Shown piece by piece: positions 1-12,900 of a stretch of DNA of 64,000 bases. Both the position numbers and the translations under genes were made by a program. Within the stretch, counting starts at the first letter, position 1, and every line of letters begins with the position of its first letter. The stretch comes from Amborella trichopoda (lineage: Eukaryota; Streptophyta; Magnoliopsida; Amborellales; Amborellaceae), in the NCBI RefSeq assembly GCF_000471905.2, contig NW_006499751.1, forward strand, positions 2,975,916 through 3,039,915. The letters are read 5' to 3'. The notes under the pieces are model-generated. The model was not told the origin of the DNA, did not search any database, and saw only the letters and a program-made list of their open reading frames with translations.

Positions 1-18
1 GAGAGAGAGAGAGAGGGT
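1..18. repeat. (GA)n microsatellite at window edge
   Basis: The window opens with GA dinucleotides that probably continue upstream. No gene signal is associated with it. Confidence 0.9.
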
Positions 19-829
19 CCCTAGTCACAAGATGCTGCCCTTTTAGAGCTTAGAAATGACAATGGGGGCATCCCTGTTGTCATGCTAAGATTTTCCTGTT
101 TAAGTACTCCGCAAAATGCCTGATTGCCTTTTTTATTTTCATATCATTCTCTTCCTCTTCCTGATCTTCACTTTGGTTCCTCTCTCTCTAGCTTTGATGG
201 ATCTCATGAGGTTCAAAGCTCCGGATAAGTATAAGCTTTAACCCAAGGTTAGAGAGCCAGCACCTCACGCTGTTTTGATTGTTAGGTTTTCCATTGGTTT
301 TTATGAACCAAAATTACGCTTTCCATAAGCCATTAAGCACTTATTGTTCTTTCTCTAAAACTAGTATAAGGCGAGAGTAGAGAGAGAAAGAAGTATGAAG
401 ATGAAAGTAGATAGAGAATGCAGTATGAACCACCTCGACCGTGTGATAAGAGCGAAAGTAGAGAAGGAAAGATAGGAGTCATGTGATTCATATTGCTTGC
501 ACCCCATTTTTTTTTATAAAATGCAATTAAACATGCACAGAGAAATATATATCGGTATAATATATAATTCATATATATGAAAAGACCCTTACAATAAGTA
601 CTCAAATAAGAAATTCAAAATGACGAAACAAATTTTGAAGTTCTCAAGAGAGAGTGTTTTCCTTTGCCTTACAGCCAATTCTATGCCGCTTGTCCCATTG
701 ATAATCTGTACTTGTCTAGCTTCCTTGACACTTGGCAAAAAACACCCCATTGTGTCATTCTGTTGATACTACCTTGTTAGAAGAAGGGGCCTCTTTAAAT
801 GTGAGTTCCATTTTTCATCAACACTCAAA
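19..829. other. non-coding stretch, no gene seen
   Basis: AT-rich sequence with short stop-interrupted frames. I looked here for upstream SPPL exons (membrane segments or protease-associated domain followed by GT) and found none. If the host gene starts upstream of the window, this is intronic. Confidence 0.5.
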
Positions 830-1680
830 ATAGGAGAATAATAATTTATCCAAAATTCTTTCTAATGTCCTCCTTGGCAACCTTCATTGTGTGGTAATTA
901 TGATGTCTTGGCCGACTTGCTTTGAACATACTCTTGAGATACAAACATGGGCATGAGCTTGTCTTTTAGGGTCTTAATAGATTGGAATGACAGGACTTGC
1001 CAAAATCGGGAGACTTCTAGTAACTCCAGGTCTCATGAAGTCCTTATTATTTTTGAAGCTTGTCGTCATGATCATCACAAGTGTGGTTGTATATGAATTT
1101 CGTGATCTTCTTGCTAATCATATCAAGCATGAGTATGCATCATATTGTGTCCAATAATGTAACTTCCTTATCTCCAACATTCTAATAGCCACCATTTTGG
1201 CTACAACCATGTCTATAACGATCTGAACTACATCACTCTCTCCCTCCTCCTCATTGCATTTTTCCACCAAATCAGAAATAAGCATTACATCATGAATCTT
1301 GTCTAGCACTTCAATGGACCTCAAGAACATTATCACTATCGTACAATTCAGCTTGGGAAGAACTCTCTGTCCATGATTCTGACTAATACTCCTTTGCTTG
1401 TTATTGGTCCATGTGTTGGTCATTACGATGACCCCATATCTACCCCATGCATCCCTGTGTCTTGAGATAAACATGGATGACTTGTACCTCTTTTTTAAGT
1501 TGGGGCTTCTTAAGTTCATATTATGTGGGCACCTTATATCCATATAGCCCCTCAACTTCCATCATGACCTGGAAGCTCTTCAAGGAAGTGGCTACCTTAA
1601 TAGATCCCTCTCACTACATATTGATGGATGTTTCTATTGGTTCTCTGTTGAAGGGGCTGTTTATGGTTTTTTGCCCCCTC
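830..1680 (-). pseudogene. hAT-type transposase fragment (DUF659-like), decayed
   Basis: On the minus strand the longest open piece (1555 to 1118) reads YGVIVMTNTWTNNKQRSI, then FLRSIEVLDKIHDV, then VVQIVIDMVVAKMVAIRMLE. This is the order seen in plant hAT-derived DUF659 proteins, where the usual text is close to 'MTDGWTN', 'FLRSID-SD', 'VVQVVTDNAAN'. The N-terminal part continues in another frame up to about 1640 (LKSFQVMMEVEGLYGYKVP). The C-terminal part continues below 1118 in further frames (DFMRPGVTRS, near 1050). Several frameshifts and stops show it is dead. The usual Asp in the 'TDNA' motif appears as IDMV. The BED zinc finger and C-terminal dimerisation region were not found. It abuts hAT-like element E1, so it may be a remnant of a related transposase. 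Assignment is from motif memory, not a search. Confidence 0.7.
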
Positions 1681-1689
1681 TCTCGAACC

Positions 1690-2477
1690 ATAGTTGTTGA
1701 AAATGCCTGAGATTTGAAATCTTTTTAGGAATTAGAATCGCGGAATTGCGACTGGCTAGAAGATTCCTGTCTTCGTAATCGATGTTCGTACAAGGGCAAT
1801 TGCGGGAAACAAAATTTCTAGTTATCGGAATCGAGATCAGATCCAAATATAATCGAGATCCTTACACATGGAATTGACATTCTAACATCTTTGTAATTGA
1901 GTTTCAGACATATTTGAAATCGACCCCTATGATCATGATTCATTCATTTATGAAATCGAGATTCCGATATATTTGGAATTGAGTTTCTAATGTAGTTGGA
2001 ATCAACAACTCTCTCTCCCCTCTCTGCTCTCTGTCTCTAAATGGACTAATTCTAATGCTCTCTCTTAGAACAAGGAAACGGAATATAGAAGCACAATACC
2101 CCCACGTTTGGGTATGATCAGGGCTAACTAAATGTCCATGTCCCTTTCACGTTTGGTTCTTGAAATAATTTAGGAGTAAGAAAATGTTTTTTAGATAAAC
2201 ATGATCAAGAATGAAACTCAATAGAGCCTGCAAATGATTGGATTGTACCGTAGGTTTAGAGGGAGAGAGGATATTGAGATTTTAGAAAAATTGGAATCAA
2301 AATTTCATAAATGTTAGGATCGAGATTCGGAAAAAGTTGGAATCAAGGTTCCTAAAATAAGAAATCGAGATTCTTGAATTTAAGGAAACGGGTTCCATCA
2401 AGATTCCTTATCAGTATCACAGAATTAGGATTCCATAGTGGAATCACAATCTGGGCGAAGAGATTATGGTAACTATG
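1690..2477. mobile_element. hAT-like non-autonomous element E1 (788 bp)
   Basis: The left end reads CATAGTTGTTG and the right end GGTAACTATG, whose reverse complement is CATAGTTACC. The flanks repeat ctcgaacc (1682-1689 and 2478-2485); one C is shared between target site and terminus, so the duplication is 7-8 bp. The body is rich in degenerate GGAATC/GATTCC half sites such as gaatcgcggaattgcg and gaaatcgagattc, and codes for nothing. The end types are in the opposite order to E3 and E4, so it is inserted in the reverse orientation relative to them. Confidence 0.72.
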
Positions 2478-2485
2478 CTCGAACC

Positions 2486-3171
2486 ACGATCTTAGGATCA
2501 AGGGGTAGGGGCCATAGACCTCCTTACTCGAGGCCCTCTTTGCCTAAAGTCCAATGCCCTACTACTAGAGCCCCCTTATTGGGTATATACCGCTGCTCTT
2601 TCTCTCCAAATTTTAACCGATCTAGTGAGATCACTAAGGTTTTTTTCCTCTGCTTCTTTCTTCTTCTGGACCCCCTGCAAATGGTCCAGCCTCTCTCTCT
2701 CTTATCTTCTCTCTCTCTCTTATCTTTTGTGGGGACCTAAGTACATGGGGCTACATGCCCTCTATTTCCAGCCAAATGTTACTTCAATCTATTAGTGCCA
2801 ACTTTGTGGTAATTTACACAACACAATTCTTGTCATTTGAATTTGGGCATGATCTGTATTTCTACCTTGGATCTGTTGTTTATTAGAACGATAGGAGGCC
2901 ATCTTCAATTACTAAATCTTGAACAACAAAATGGAAACTTTATTAAAAAAAAGTCACCATGCCGAATATCAAGAAGACAATAAGAAATACTTATTAATTT
3001 AGAAATCAAAAGTATTGATGCAAAACGTAAAAAAATTACTAATTGCATATGTAGTATTTAGCGATTTACCAAATTCAAATTAATTAGTCTTGGATGCAAC
3101 ACTAAAGTAAAAGATTGACGTTTGAAACACTTCAACTTGGAGAAATATCTAGTAATTGCAAAATCATAAGG
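2486..3171. other. non-coding stretch, no gene seen
   Basis: Contains a pyrimidine-rich CTCTCT stretch at about 2690-2730 and AT-rich sequence beyond. Open frames here are short and resemble nothing I recognise. Confidence 0.5.
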
Positions 3172-3180
3172 TTCAAAAGT

Positions 3181-3642
3181 ATTATTATGTCATCCTCCTC
3201 CTCTAAGCCTCGTCCCAACTATTTAGAGCCGGCTACACAAATCATGTTCTGCCACTTCGCTCTATCGAGGGCCATACCCTAAGTCAGGCCATAAGTTACC
3301 ATATCTCTTCTTATTACTCCCATTCATGTCTTTTTGACCTTCTTTTTACCCTTTTAGACCTTCCACTTGGACCAAATCACCCCTCCTAGATGCGTTACGT
3401 GGCATGGACCATCAAAGTCTACTTTCCCTCATCTTATCGCCTATTGGAGCTGCTTCTAAGTTGTCTTGGATGCATTTACTTTGGATTCTATCCTTAACTT
3501 GTCTTGCCACTCACTCATCTCAACATCCTCATCCTAGCTTCATACATTCTATGAATGTGTTGTTTCTTGACGGTCCAACGTTCCATCCCATAAAGCATGC
3601 CTAGTCTTACAGCCGTTCTATAGAACCCCCTTTCAAAAAAGA
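3181..3642 (-). mobile_element. 5'-truncated RTE-type LINE, 3' end only
   Basis: The sequence corresponds to the reverse complement of the 3' end of the RTE LINE found at 31.4-33.95 kb. The antisense frames of the two copies share '[12 protein letters not shown]', 'HPSQH' or 'HSSQH' and 'PTFHP'-like words in the same order. The low-complexity tail (catcctcctcctc) is at the left edge, as expected for an RTE on the minus strand. A perfect 9-bp direct repeat, ttcaaaagt, flanks it (3172-3180 and 3643-3651) and is a good target-site duplication for a LINE insertion. Confidence 0.75.
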
Positions 3643-3651
3643 TTCAAAAGT

Positions 3652-4355
3652 TTCACAAGCATTTTTTAAAATGATAACACACTTACCTAAAAATATAAAA
3701 AAGTCATAAATGCAACACCAAATATTAAAGAGGAATCATAAAAAACTGAAAAGGGGTAAAAACATACAAACAAATTGCGTTATTGTCCGTTTTCAATCAC
3801 AAAACAAATTTAAGACCAATAAAGTAGGACAAAGAGCCATTTTAATTAGATGTAATGACATTTTATTAGGATTGGGTTAGCCAATCTTAATAAAATTTCA
3901 ATGAACACAAACCAAAACCCAGTCTTGAAAAGGGACCACAAGTGCAAAACTGAACTTGAAAAAGGGTACAGAACAAAAACCAAAAATAAGAGAAAAAAGA
4001 GTCAAAACCCAATATTCATAAAACTCACCATGCCCTGACCAACAATTAAATATATTACCCTCTCAAACTGCAATATATCTTTGCTCAAGTTGGTGGCTGT
4101 TGTTGCTGAAAGCCCTCTTTCATTGCCACTTAGCCACAAAAAGTATATGGTTGAATGCTTTTGGATTTTGCGAGAAATCGATTAGTTTTGAAAATTCTTT
4201 CGATCTTCAAAAGATTCTTAAAAATCAAGTATTTTAGTACGTAACATTTCAGAAGAAGGTGCAGTGATGTGATTGCAGGTAATAGATACACTTAAAGTGA
4301 TGGTTCACATGAGTATCATAAATAAAGCCGGCTAATGCTCTATTTGTTTTTGTAG
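3652..4355. other. non-coding, probably intron of the SPPL gene
   Basis: AT-rich sequence ending in a pyrimidine-rich acceptor (ttgtttttgtag) just before the first recognised exon. No earlier exon was found in it. Confidence 0.5.
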
Positions 4356-4390
4356 GGTATGCACGAATGCCTGGTTGCTCTAATTTCAAG
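4356..4390 (+). CDS. SPPL exon a
   Basis: Acceptor tttttgtag, donor gtaaac. Encodes [11 protein letters not shown] plus two bases of an Arg codon. This matches the conserved GMHNC-type segment that precedes a membrane helix in SPPL proteins. The following intron is only 91 bp. Confidence 0.88.
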
Positions 4391-7300
4391 GTAAACGGTA
4401 AACTAAAGGGATACCCTTAGTTCATTTTCGTACTCTGGTTGCTGCTTTAAATTTTTATATTGGGGTTGTCTTTCCTTCAAGATTCTTTGGAGACTGCGGG
4501 CAGAAAATCCTAAATTTTCCATTTCTTGGGGAGATCCCACTTCTCTCAGCTGTGATTTTACCACTCTGTATGGTATTTTCCATTTTTTGGGCTGCAAATC
4601 AGCATGCATCATATGCATGGATTGGTCAAGATATTCTAGTAAGTCGCACCTTGATTTTGTTGTTCTTTTTATTGTTTATTCCCTATATTGAAAAGCATGA
4701 TGATCTAATCGTTAAATGTGCGTTGTTTTGGATAATTATGGTAGATTAAAGTTTGCAAATTAGAAAGTGAAAATAAAGCAGACATTGTCTATAAAACTGG
4801 TGATTTTCTATCCACGCATGCTTGTGATATTGGGTTTCGCTTGCACTTCAGATTAAGGTACCGAACCTCAAAGATACATGCTGCTAAAAATGTCTACAAA
4901 TTTCAAGGACTTTTATAATGGTCACTCATGTGCCTTGTTGAAATGTTTCTGGAGTTCCATTGACTCCTTTCCATTTAGTGCTACTTATTCTTAGGTTCAA
5001 TTGTTTCATTTGAATCCTTCTATATCATTTTAGTGCTAGATTTGCCGGATACAGGTTACACAAATGCTTATGTAATTATGCAAAAGAAAGTATCAATTTC
5101 CTGCAGTCTATTTTCTAATGCATATAGGTGTATTGTAAGCCATACCACATGGTTCTATGCTTCATAATGAGAAAACCAATTGAGCTCATGTCAAGAGGAT
5201 ATTTCTATTTTAGAAGGTATAAAGTTTCTATAGTTTCAATTTATTTACGAGTTGAGATGTAATGTTGTATTATATGATTCCATCAATATTTAACTACTTT
5301 TCTTTTGACATTTTTCTTTGGCTTTCTATACTCTAATTCTTTCAACATCCTTTGGCAGGTAGTTATTTTTGGAATATGTGGTTTTTGGATGGAAAAATTT
5401 AGCTAAATTTGACAATATAATTGGAGATTTTGAGGCTCTAATTTTGTTGATTGCATATTATCTACTATATTGCCCTCTGGATGGAAGTAATAAGCTGTAA
5501 AGACAGTAATGTACTATATGATGTGGAAAAATGTTTTGGTGCAGCTGTGGCTGCACCTGAAACCATTTAGCCACACCTCATTTACCGATTTTTTTGGAAT
5601 GGATGAGGTCCCAAGATGCTCCAAATTATTCTCTTAGCCTCATCACTTGTAAAGAAAAAAAATTAAATGCATGGAGCTTCTGCCTTCCTAAAATTAAATA
5701 TGAACTGCCCATTTGAATGGATGGTGTATTGATGATTTGGAGCTTTCTAGTTGCTCCAAATCCATTTTTTCTATGATAGAGAAACATTTTCAGGTACTTT
5801 GGACTCTCGCGGGTCTTCAAAATTTTGAAAAATTGGAAAAAGTGGTCCGGCTGCACAGGGTTTTTGTGCAGCATTGGCTGCTCGATAATTGGACGTTTGA
5901 TATGTGTTCTTCATTTGCTCTTTCACTTTTGATCATCAATGCAATCTTATATTAGTAAATATAATAAAAAAGAAACTGAAAATGTGAAACAAAGGTCAAG
6001 AGATGTCATGACAACATCTTAATACTCTAACAATGAACTCGTGTAAGCATACAAGGACTCATATTACCTCAATAAGTTGACTGGAGACCATAGCTCAAAA
6101 AGGTGCCAATCCCATTATTATTTCCTGAGTTAGCTCCACTTTTAACAAGGCTATTTAGCTTCCTTGTTGGCCTTCCGCCACATAGGCTGAAAGAAGGAGT
6201 GAATGGGCCTGCATAAATTGAAAATGTGGTCAAATATCTCTTGTAGTCACTACAGGCAGGTTGAGGCTCTTCATGCCCAAGAGATGACATTCTTAGAATT
6301 GCCCCCAAGCCTAGGCAGGTTTCCACTCTGTGTTGGATCTTTTGATGCCCTGATTAGGGTGATGGCTGCATCTGTTGTGGAGTCAGTGTGGCCAATAAAT
6401 CCTTAATAAAAGAGTAGGGCATTCTCTTTGTGGTCCGGGAGAAGGCTATCATAACCCTCCTGACCCTTGTTACTAAGAGAGCCACCATCGAAGTTGAGCT
6501 TGTTGTGCCCTTTCACCAGTGGGCGCAAAGTGAAGAGCAAGGAATTCGTGCAGGTCGTATAATTAACTTGGCTCTCCAGTTTTGAAGGAAATTTGTTGTG
6601 GTATGGTGTTGAACATCTTTAAGAGATATGGTGTTTGAACATTTTTGTGCTCTGTCCAAAATATAACCGAAGCTCTAATGCGGTCCTTTAGTGTTGGCTG
6701 TTGCCTCACTACAAATATTCTAGAGTTTCTGGCTGCCACTGCAGCACACCAAAGGACTAGACCAGCAGCCGGCCATGGGGAAATGTGAATGCTTGGAATT
6801 GGTGTGGAATAGATGGCAACATCGCCCATGACCATTTGAAAAGTTGTTGGAGCTCTGCCCAAATGCTCGAAGCCATTTCGCAATGGAGGGAAAAGGTATT
6901 CGTTGGTCTCTTCTACTGATTTGCACATGGCTATTGGGGATGGAAGTACCCCTTGTTTTTAGCTGGTCTACTGTAGGTAAGTAGGCTGTTTGGAGGTAGA
7001 ATGATAAGGACTCAAGATCTGACATTTCTCTAGTGCCCTTTTGAAACTTGGGCACCGTATTTCTGATGCCCCTAAAGGCTTGAATTGGTCAGCAGCCATC
7101 GCATATCAATCCATGCCCAGGACGAAGAGATTATTGAAGCAGGAAATGCCTGCTCCACAAGTTAGTCCAGTACTTCACTCAGGGGCCTGATCTGGCCTAA
7201 AGAAAAATACTAGCATTTCAAGCTGCCGGTCTTCTATCATAGTGTTTTACCACCTTGTCCAAAAGGGCCTCGAGAGGTCTTCTACAACTTACTCGGTACG

Positions 7301-9902
7301 AACTCCATACTATGGCCTAATCTTTTAGCTAAGACTGTCACCTCTTAAGGGGTTACCCCAGTCCTAAACATGATTTGTTTTGGCCATAGTTATCGGGAGC
7401 AGGAGCGGGAACGGCTCCGGTTTCGGGAGCGGGAGCGTCAGATCGACCGCTGGCCAAAGCTTCAGAGCCTAGGGAGCGCGTTCCGGTGAGAGTAGAAGTT
7501 ACGGATCGAGATCCCATTGGAATAGGGAGCGAGTTCTCGATACATTGGGATCGAGATCCTTATTCAACGGGAACGCGTTCCATATTCCTATGTTCATTAG
7601 GATCGTGCTCCCATCGACAATAGGAACGAGATCTCATTTAAGGTTGAGTCGTGCCCCCATCTAAGAAAGACCATGTTCCTATTTGGAAAGGATCGAGCTC
7701 CATTCAAGGTACTTTCTCAAAAAGTTTTGAATCTTCCTTTTTACTCTCCACAAGAAATAAATATATTTTTTGAAATGATAGCATTAAATGCTAGATATGC
7801 ATTAAAAAACTTGCGTGAAATGGAAATGGAAATTATGCGCATAAAGGATATCATTAAAAATGCTTTAAGTATTCATGTTCCTTGTGAACATACAAGACCA
7901 TATTATGTAAAAGTTAAATAAACCAAATGTTTTCATTAAATCTATTTTTATATTTCATTATAAAAGAGTAATTCAGGTTTGTCCTTTATGGCACTGAACA
8001 ACAATTTACTCCATCAGTAGCACAAATTTGTGTTGTGTTATTCTAAAACATATACATGAGCGAGGGCATCCAATATATTAATAATTAAACATTTGATCAT
8101 TACATGTGCATTTAATGCACATCTTAAAAATAAAAAGTAAAGGAGATAATATTTTAATAATAAAAAATTATCGTTACATGCATTAAATGCAAAATTGATC
8201 TATTGATTTTTTAAAAACATATATTTCTGTGAACCCGCACGTCCATATTATGTAAAAGCTAAATAAATCAAATGTTTCTAATAATTTATTCTTTTCGTCT
8301 TAATCTCTAATGAACAATAAATATTTTTTTATATTTCATTATAGAAGAGTAACCAAGGTTCCTCCTTGATGGCACTAAACAACAATTTATTCCATTAGTA
8401 GCACAAACTTTGTGTTTTGTTAACACGTATTCTACAACACACATGTGATTAAGGACATCTAATATTTTAATAATTAAAATTTTGATCATTACATGTGCAT
8501 TAATGCACATCTTAAACATAAAAAATAAATGAGATAATATTTTAGGGTGTGGTTTCTATAACGTTGCAACCTTAAACAATCCAATTAAGGCGCACCTCCA
8601 AATTTTATCATAACATATAATTTTGGTGTAAACAATTTTTAGGATTATCTGAAAATCTATTTTCACATCTAATTATAAAATTTTAAAGCCCAAAAATGGT
8701 TAAAATCAACTAGATCTATAAACATATGGAAATCTTGATAATGGACGGTGTAGATAATGTGCTGCAAGATACACTATTTCTGGGACTCAAAATATTTTTG
8801 TTCTTCATATTCTTACATCTTGATGTCAAGATGATCAATTAGAGAGTTTTTCAACATTAAAACAATTTTTTACGATGCATTTTTGAGGTGCATATGTAAT
8901 TCTACATTTTAAGGTTGCAACCTTATATAAACTTTTCCCAATATTTTAATAATAAAAATTTATCGTTACATGCATTAAATGCAAAAATGATCTATTGATT
9001 TTTTTAAAACATATATTTATATGAACCCGCACAACCATATTATGTAAAAGCTAAATAAACCAAATGTTTCCAATATTTTTATTCTTTTTATCTTAATCTC
9101 TAATGAACAATAAATCTATTTTTATATTTCATTATACAAGAGTAACTCAGGTTTCTCCTTGATGACACTAACAACAATTTACTCCATCGGTAGCACAAAC
9201 TTTTTGTGATGTGTTAACATGTATTCTAACACACACGTGAGTGAGGTCGCGAGATCTACAATTTAAAGGAACGCGTTCCGTGTGAAAGTGAGTTCGCGAT
9301 CCGTGCGATTGTGGGCTCAAGCTCCGTTATGAATGGGGTCGAGAATCCTATAAATAGGAGCAAGCTCCTAAAAAAATTGGAAATGGTTCCGGTAGAGATC
9401 CCGGCCACAGAGCGCCGGAGCGGGAGAACAACCCTTGTTGGGCGCTCCCTGTAACTATGGTTTTGGCCATATTCACCAGTCAAGAATTTATAGCACCTTA
9501 GAAACAACCAATGATTGTCCACCTATTGGGGTTCACATTGCATAACACAAGAACATCATATACATGTTGCAAGTCAGAGGTGACCTCATGCCTGTAAGAT
9601 TTGAAGCCTTCTAGCCAACTTTGTATAGATCTACCAATCACCATGCCTGTAGTGTCAAACAGGAAGGGTGATAGAGGCTCTCCTTGTTGGAGACCTCTCT
9701 TTGCCAGGAAATAGCCTCTTTGGGAGTGATTAACTGAAACAGAGGACCAAGTCAAGGAGACTTAACCCCTGATCCAGGATTTCCATTTCTCTCTAAAGCC
9801 CTTAGGTAGGAGCACTTGGTCTAGGATGGTCCAGTCCACATTGTCGTATGACTTTTCCAATTCTGTCTTGAAGACCAGCCTGGAGTTTTTAGAAGAAGCC
9901 TT

Positions 9903-9969
<67 letters not shown>

Positions 9970-12900
9970 TTTTCATGTTATTTCTGAATTTTCTATTATT
10001 ATCACTGTTTTAGAATTTTTTGCTCCACTTCTACTGTTTTTTGCGGAGCTTCCCTATATAGCAGTCAGTCACCTTATAAAGCAGAAATAGCTATGTTCTT
10101 TTGTACTCATTTTTTGAACTTTTAAGTATAGCTTAATATTATTCTGTATCATATATGCCATCATCTGGAACTACTCAACGCCCGCAACTAAATGCTGGAA
10201 ATACTTGAACTTAATTTCAGCAGAACCAGTGTGAGAAACTAACAATAATTATGCCATAAAGATTCTAGGTCACAATCATATATGGTATTCACTGTCTGAT
10301 ACTGGGATTCTTAATGTCTCACTCACCCCACATGAAAATGAGCCACGTATAATCGACCTTAGAGAACAATCTAAACTTATTATAGTGCATTTACTCATCA
10401 GTACTCAAGTTATCTTTTCATTAGTAACTTACTGCCCATTTGCATGTAAGTATTTCCTAATAATGGTGTGTGAATTGTTTAGAGGACTCTTCCTTATGAT
10501 AAAAGCTTCTATATGCTAAACCTTTTGAACCAGTTAGAAATGCATTTTTATATTATCTTTGGATGAACCTCCCTCTATAAATCCTCTTTCTTTCTTCATC
10601 TTCCTCTACGCTGAATATTTCCATAACAAGAATCGTTCATCTTCACTTTTTCTGCGGCCCTTCCTTTTGGATCATACTGCTCATTTTAATGAAAAATAGT
10701 TTGTTAGATTGTTCCTTGTTTCCTTTTTCCTTTTTCCTTTTTAATGCTCTTTGTTTATACTACACTTATTGGTTCCATTTATTCCCGTAGGTTAGTATCT
10801 TTTTTTAAATTCTGTATGATCTTTTTTGGTACATCTTAAAATAACAATTTGAGCTGTACCCCTACAAGTATGGGACATGATATATGATACAATTTATAAT
10901 TGTTACATCACTTCTTAAAAATGCTCATTTATAGGGTATTTCTTTGATGACAACGGTCCTGCAAATGGCTCGCTTACCAAATATCAAGGTATGAGGATGC
11001 TGATCACTGCCACTCATTATAGTATGTGATCTTTATGTTAAATTTTTAACTCATGGTTGCACCTTGCAGATTGCCTCTGTGTTTTTGAGCTGCGCATTTG
11101 TCTATGATATCTTTTGGGTCTTCATTTCACCACTTATATTCCATGAAAGTGTTATGATTGTGGTAAGCCTACTCAGGACCAGGAGTTTTATTAACTAACT
11201 TATTGTTGTTAGTGTGGACTGTTGCGCTCTATTTTCGCTGTTACAAACTATGAAAATCATTGTGAATATATTTGTCCAAGTTACATGGGTTCATCACCCT
11301 ATTCTTTCTACACATATCAGAGACCTATAGATATGGATCTGCCTATATGTACACTGACACAGCTGAATTCTTCATGCAGAAGGATCTTGAAAAAAGTATC
11401 TTTATGACATGAGACTTCAAATCTAGCACTTCTGGATTCTTCTCATGGGGTGTTGGATCCTTCTACCTATATTATCAAGGAAAAGTAAACGACTGGGTTT
11501 GGAGCTCCTAATAAGGTGACAAACTTATAGACCTAGTGTCCATTGAAATGGATTATCCAGATTAATTAGATGGTGGGGCTTGTTGGATCATTCAAGTCAA
11601 ACAGGTTGAGGCTTAGTTGATGGGATTGTAGGCAGCTTGACCCGATGAGACATGAGCATGGATCATGTATAAGAGGCGAGTGACCGTACCCTGGTTGAGT
11701 AGGTGTGTTGATCCTAACAGTCAAGTGTGAGAATTTGAATTTGAAATGACTAATTGCCCTAGGCATGGGCTTTTGTAACGGCCATCGGCCATGTGAGTGG
11801 GATAGGGCACATGTAGTGGGTTCAATGGGCACTAAGATGCAGGTAAAAATATGCATGTTCAAATTGGCATGCATTCGCAATAATGACTGGTGGAGTAGGT
11901 TGACCATAACCTTAAACCAGCTTTAATGATCCATGTAAATTAGGTAGGTCATTGAAGAATGGGGTATGGGCTGGTGTAACTGCCACATTAGGTGGTGGGC
12001 AGTGATGGTGGTGCAGGCCTTAATGGCCAATGTAAATGACGGTGTCTGTTGGTATATTCGAGGTTGTATATACCCCTTTGTTGGGACCCTTGAGGGGTAT
12101 CTTGGCTGTGTATGACCAAGTGTAAGAGCAATAAAAGCGGGATACGACCCTTGTGTGTCTCTGTATGACCTTGTGTGCTTGTTTGCTCCATTCTTTTGTG
12201 CCTTTATGGAAGTCTAGCCTTGCCTTCATCCTGGTTAGATTTAAACTTAGCATTGCATGATTTGGCTAAGTGAAAAGTTTGTACCCATGGTAGTTGGTAT
12301 CAAAGTGTGTTTTTATGGCCATGGCTGGTGGTGTCTTAGCCGAAATTTAGGAGTAGATTGAGTAGATCATGACCCAAGTGCCCAAGATTGTGGGTTAGCA
12401 TAGAGCTTCATTGATTTGGAGGCTTGGATCAGTTTCTTGGAGACCGAGATTGAGGAGTTATGTGGCCCTTGTGATGCTCGTATGGGTGGGCTCATGGATG
12501 ACCTTAAATCTTTCTCAGACTCCTTCAAAGTGAGTCTTGAGACCCTGCAAGAAGGCATGGTCATTGTCAAGACGGCTTTGTGCAACACTATGGGTAGGTT
12601 GGATCGTCTAATTGTGTGGGTATCAGAATTTAGAGTGTTCAAAGCATAGTTACCATAATCTCTCACCCAAGGTCGTGATTATGTTTTTGAATCCAAATTC
12701 TACGATTGAATAAGGAATCTTCATGGGATTCGTTTCTATGAAGTTAGGAATCTTGATTCCTTATTTTAGGAATCTCGATTCGGCGATTCCAGCATTTATG
12801 GAATCTCGTTTTTAAAATTTATTGATTCTCGATTCTTCAATTTTTTAATCTCGATTCTACACTTGTTGAATCTGAATTCCACATATAATAATACTTGATT

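Larger units (their letters stand above)
7385..9459. mobile_element. hAT-like non-autonomous element E2 (2075 bp)
   Basis: Termini CATAGTTATCGGGAGC and, reverse-complemented from the right end, CATAGTTACAGGGAGC match at 14 of 16 bases. The 8-bp sequence gttttggc is repeated exactly on both sides (7377-7384 and 9460-9467), the size typical of hAT insertions. The arms contain repeated palindromic half sites, but in a G/C-shifted form (ggaacgcgttcc, gggatcgagatcc) compared with the GGAATC form in E1, E3 and E4. The centre holds a roughly 350-390 bp tandem repeat and a nested MITE. An 82-codon open frame at 7673-7921 resembles nothing known and is probably chance. Confidence 0.85.
6060..9900 (-). 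mobile_element. antisense L1-type LINE (L1-A), split by E2
   Basis: Read on the minus strand from high to low coordinate. Reverse transcriptase text ([17 protein letters not shown], then KWKSWIRG) lies at about 9870-9760. [17 protein letters not shown] follows at 9705-9655, and the YADD position is decayed to VYDV near 9555. After the E2 insertion, a zinc-finger RVT segment ([16 protein letters not shown]) lies at 6928-6870. An RNase H start ([11 protein letters not shown] type, with stops) lies at about 6500-6300. The order RT, zf-RVT, RNase H is that of plant L1 LINEs. Stops and frameshifts throughout show it is inactive. The 5' ORF and endonuclease are not seen. Confidence 0.8.

Noticed and set aside
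4421..4481. Upstream extension of SPPL exon b using the acceptor at 4420
   Set aside because: It would insert residues absent from the family text. The acceptor at 4481 joins [11 protein letters not shown] to RFFGDCGQ in the correct phase.
7673..7921. 82-codon plus-strand frame in E2
   Set aside because: No motif, and it lies at the edge of a non-coding tandem repeat. Not conserved in E1, E3 or E4.
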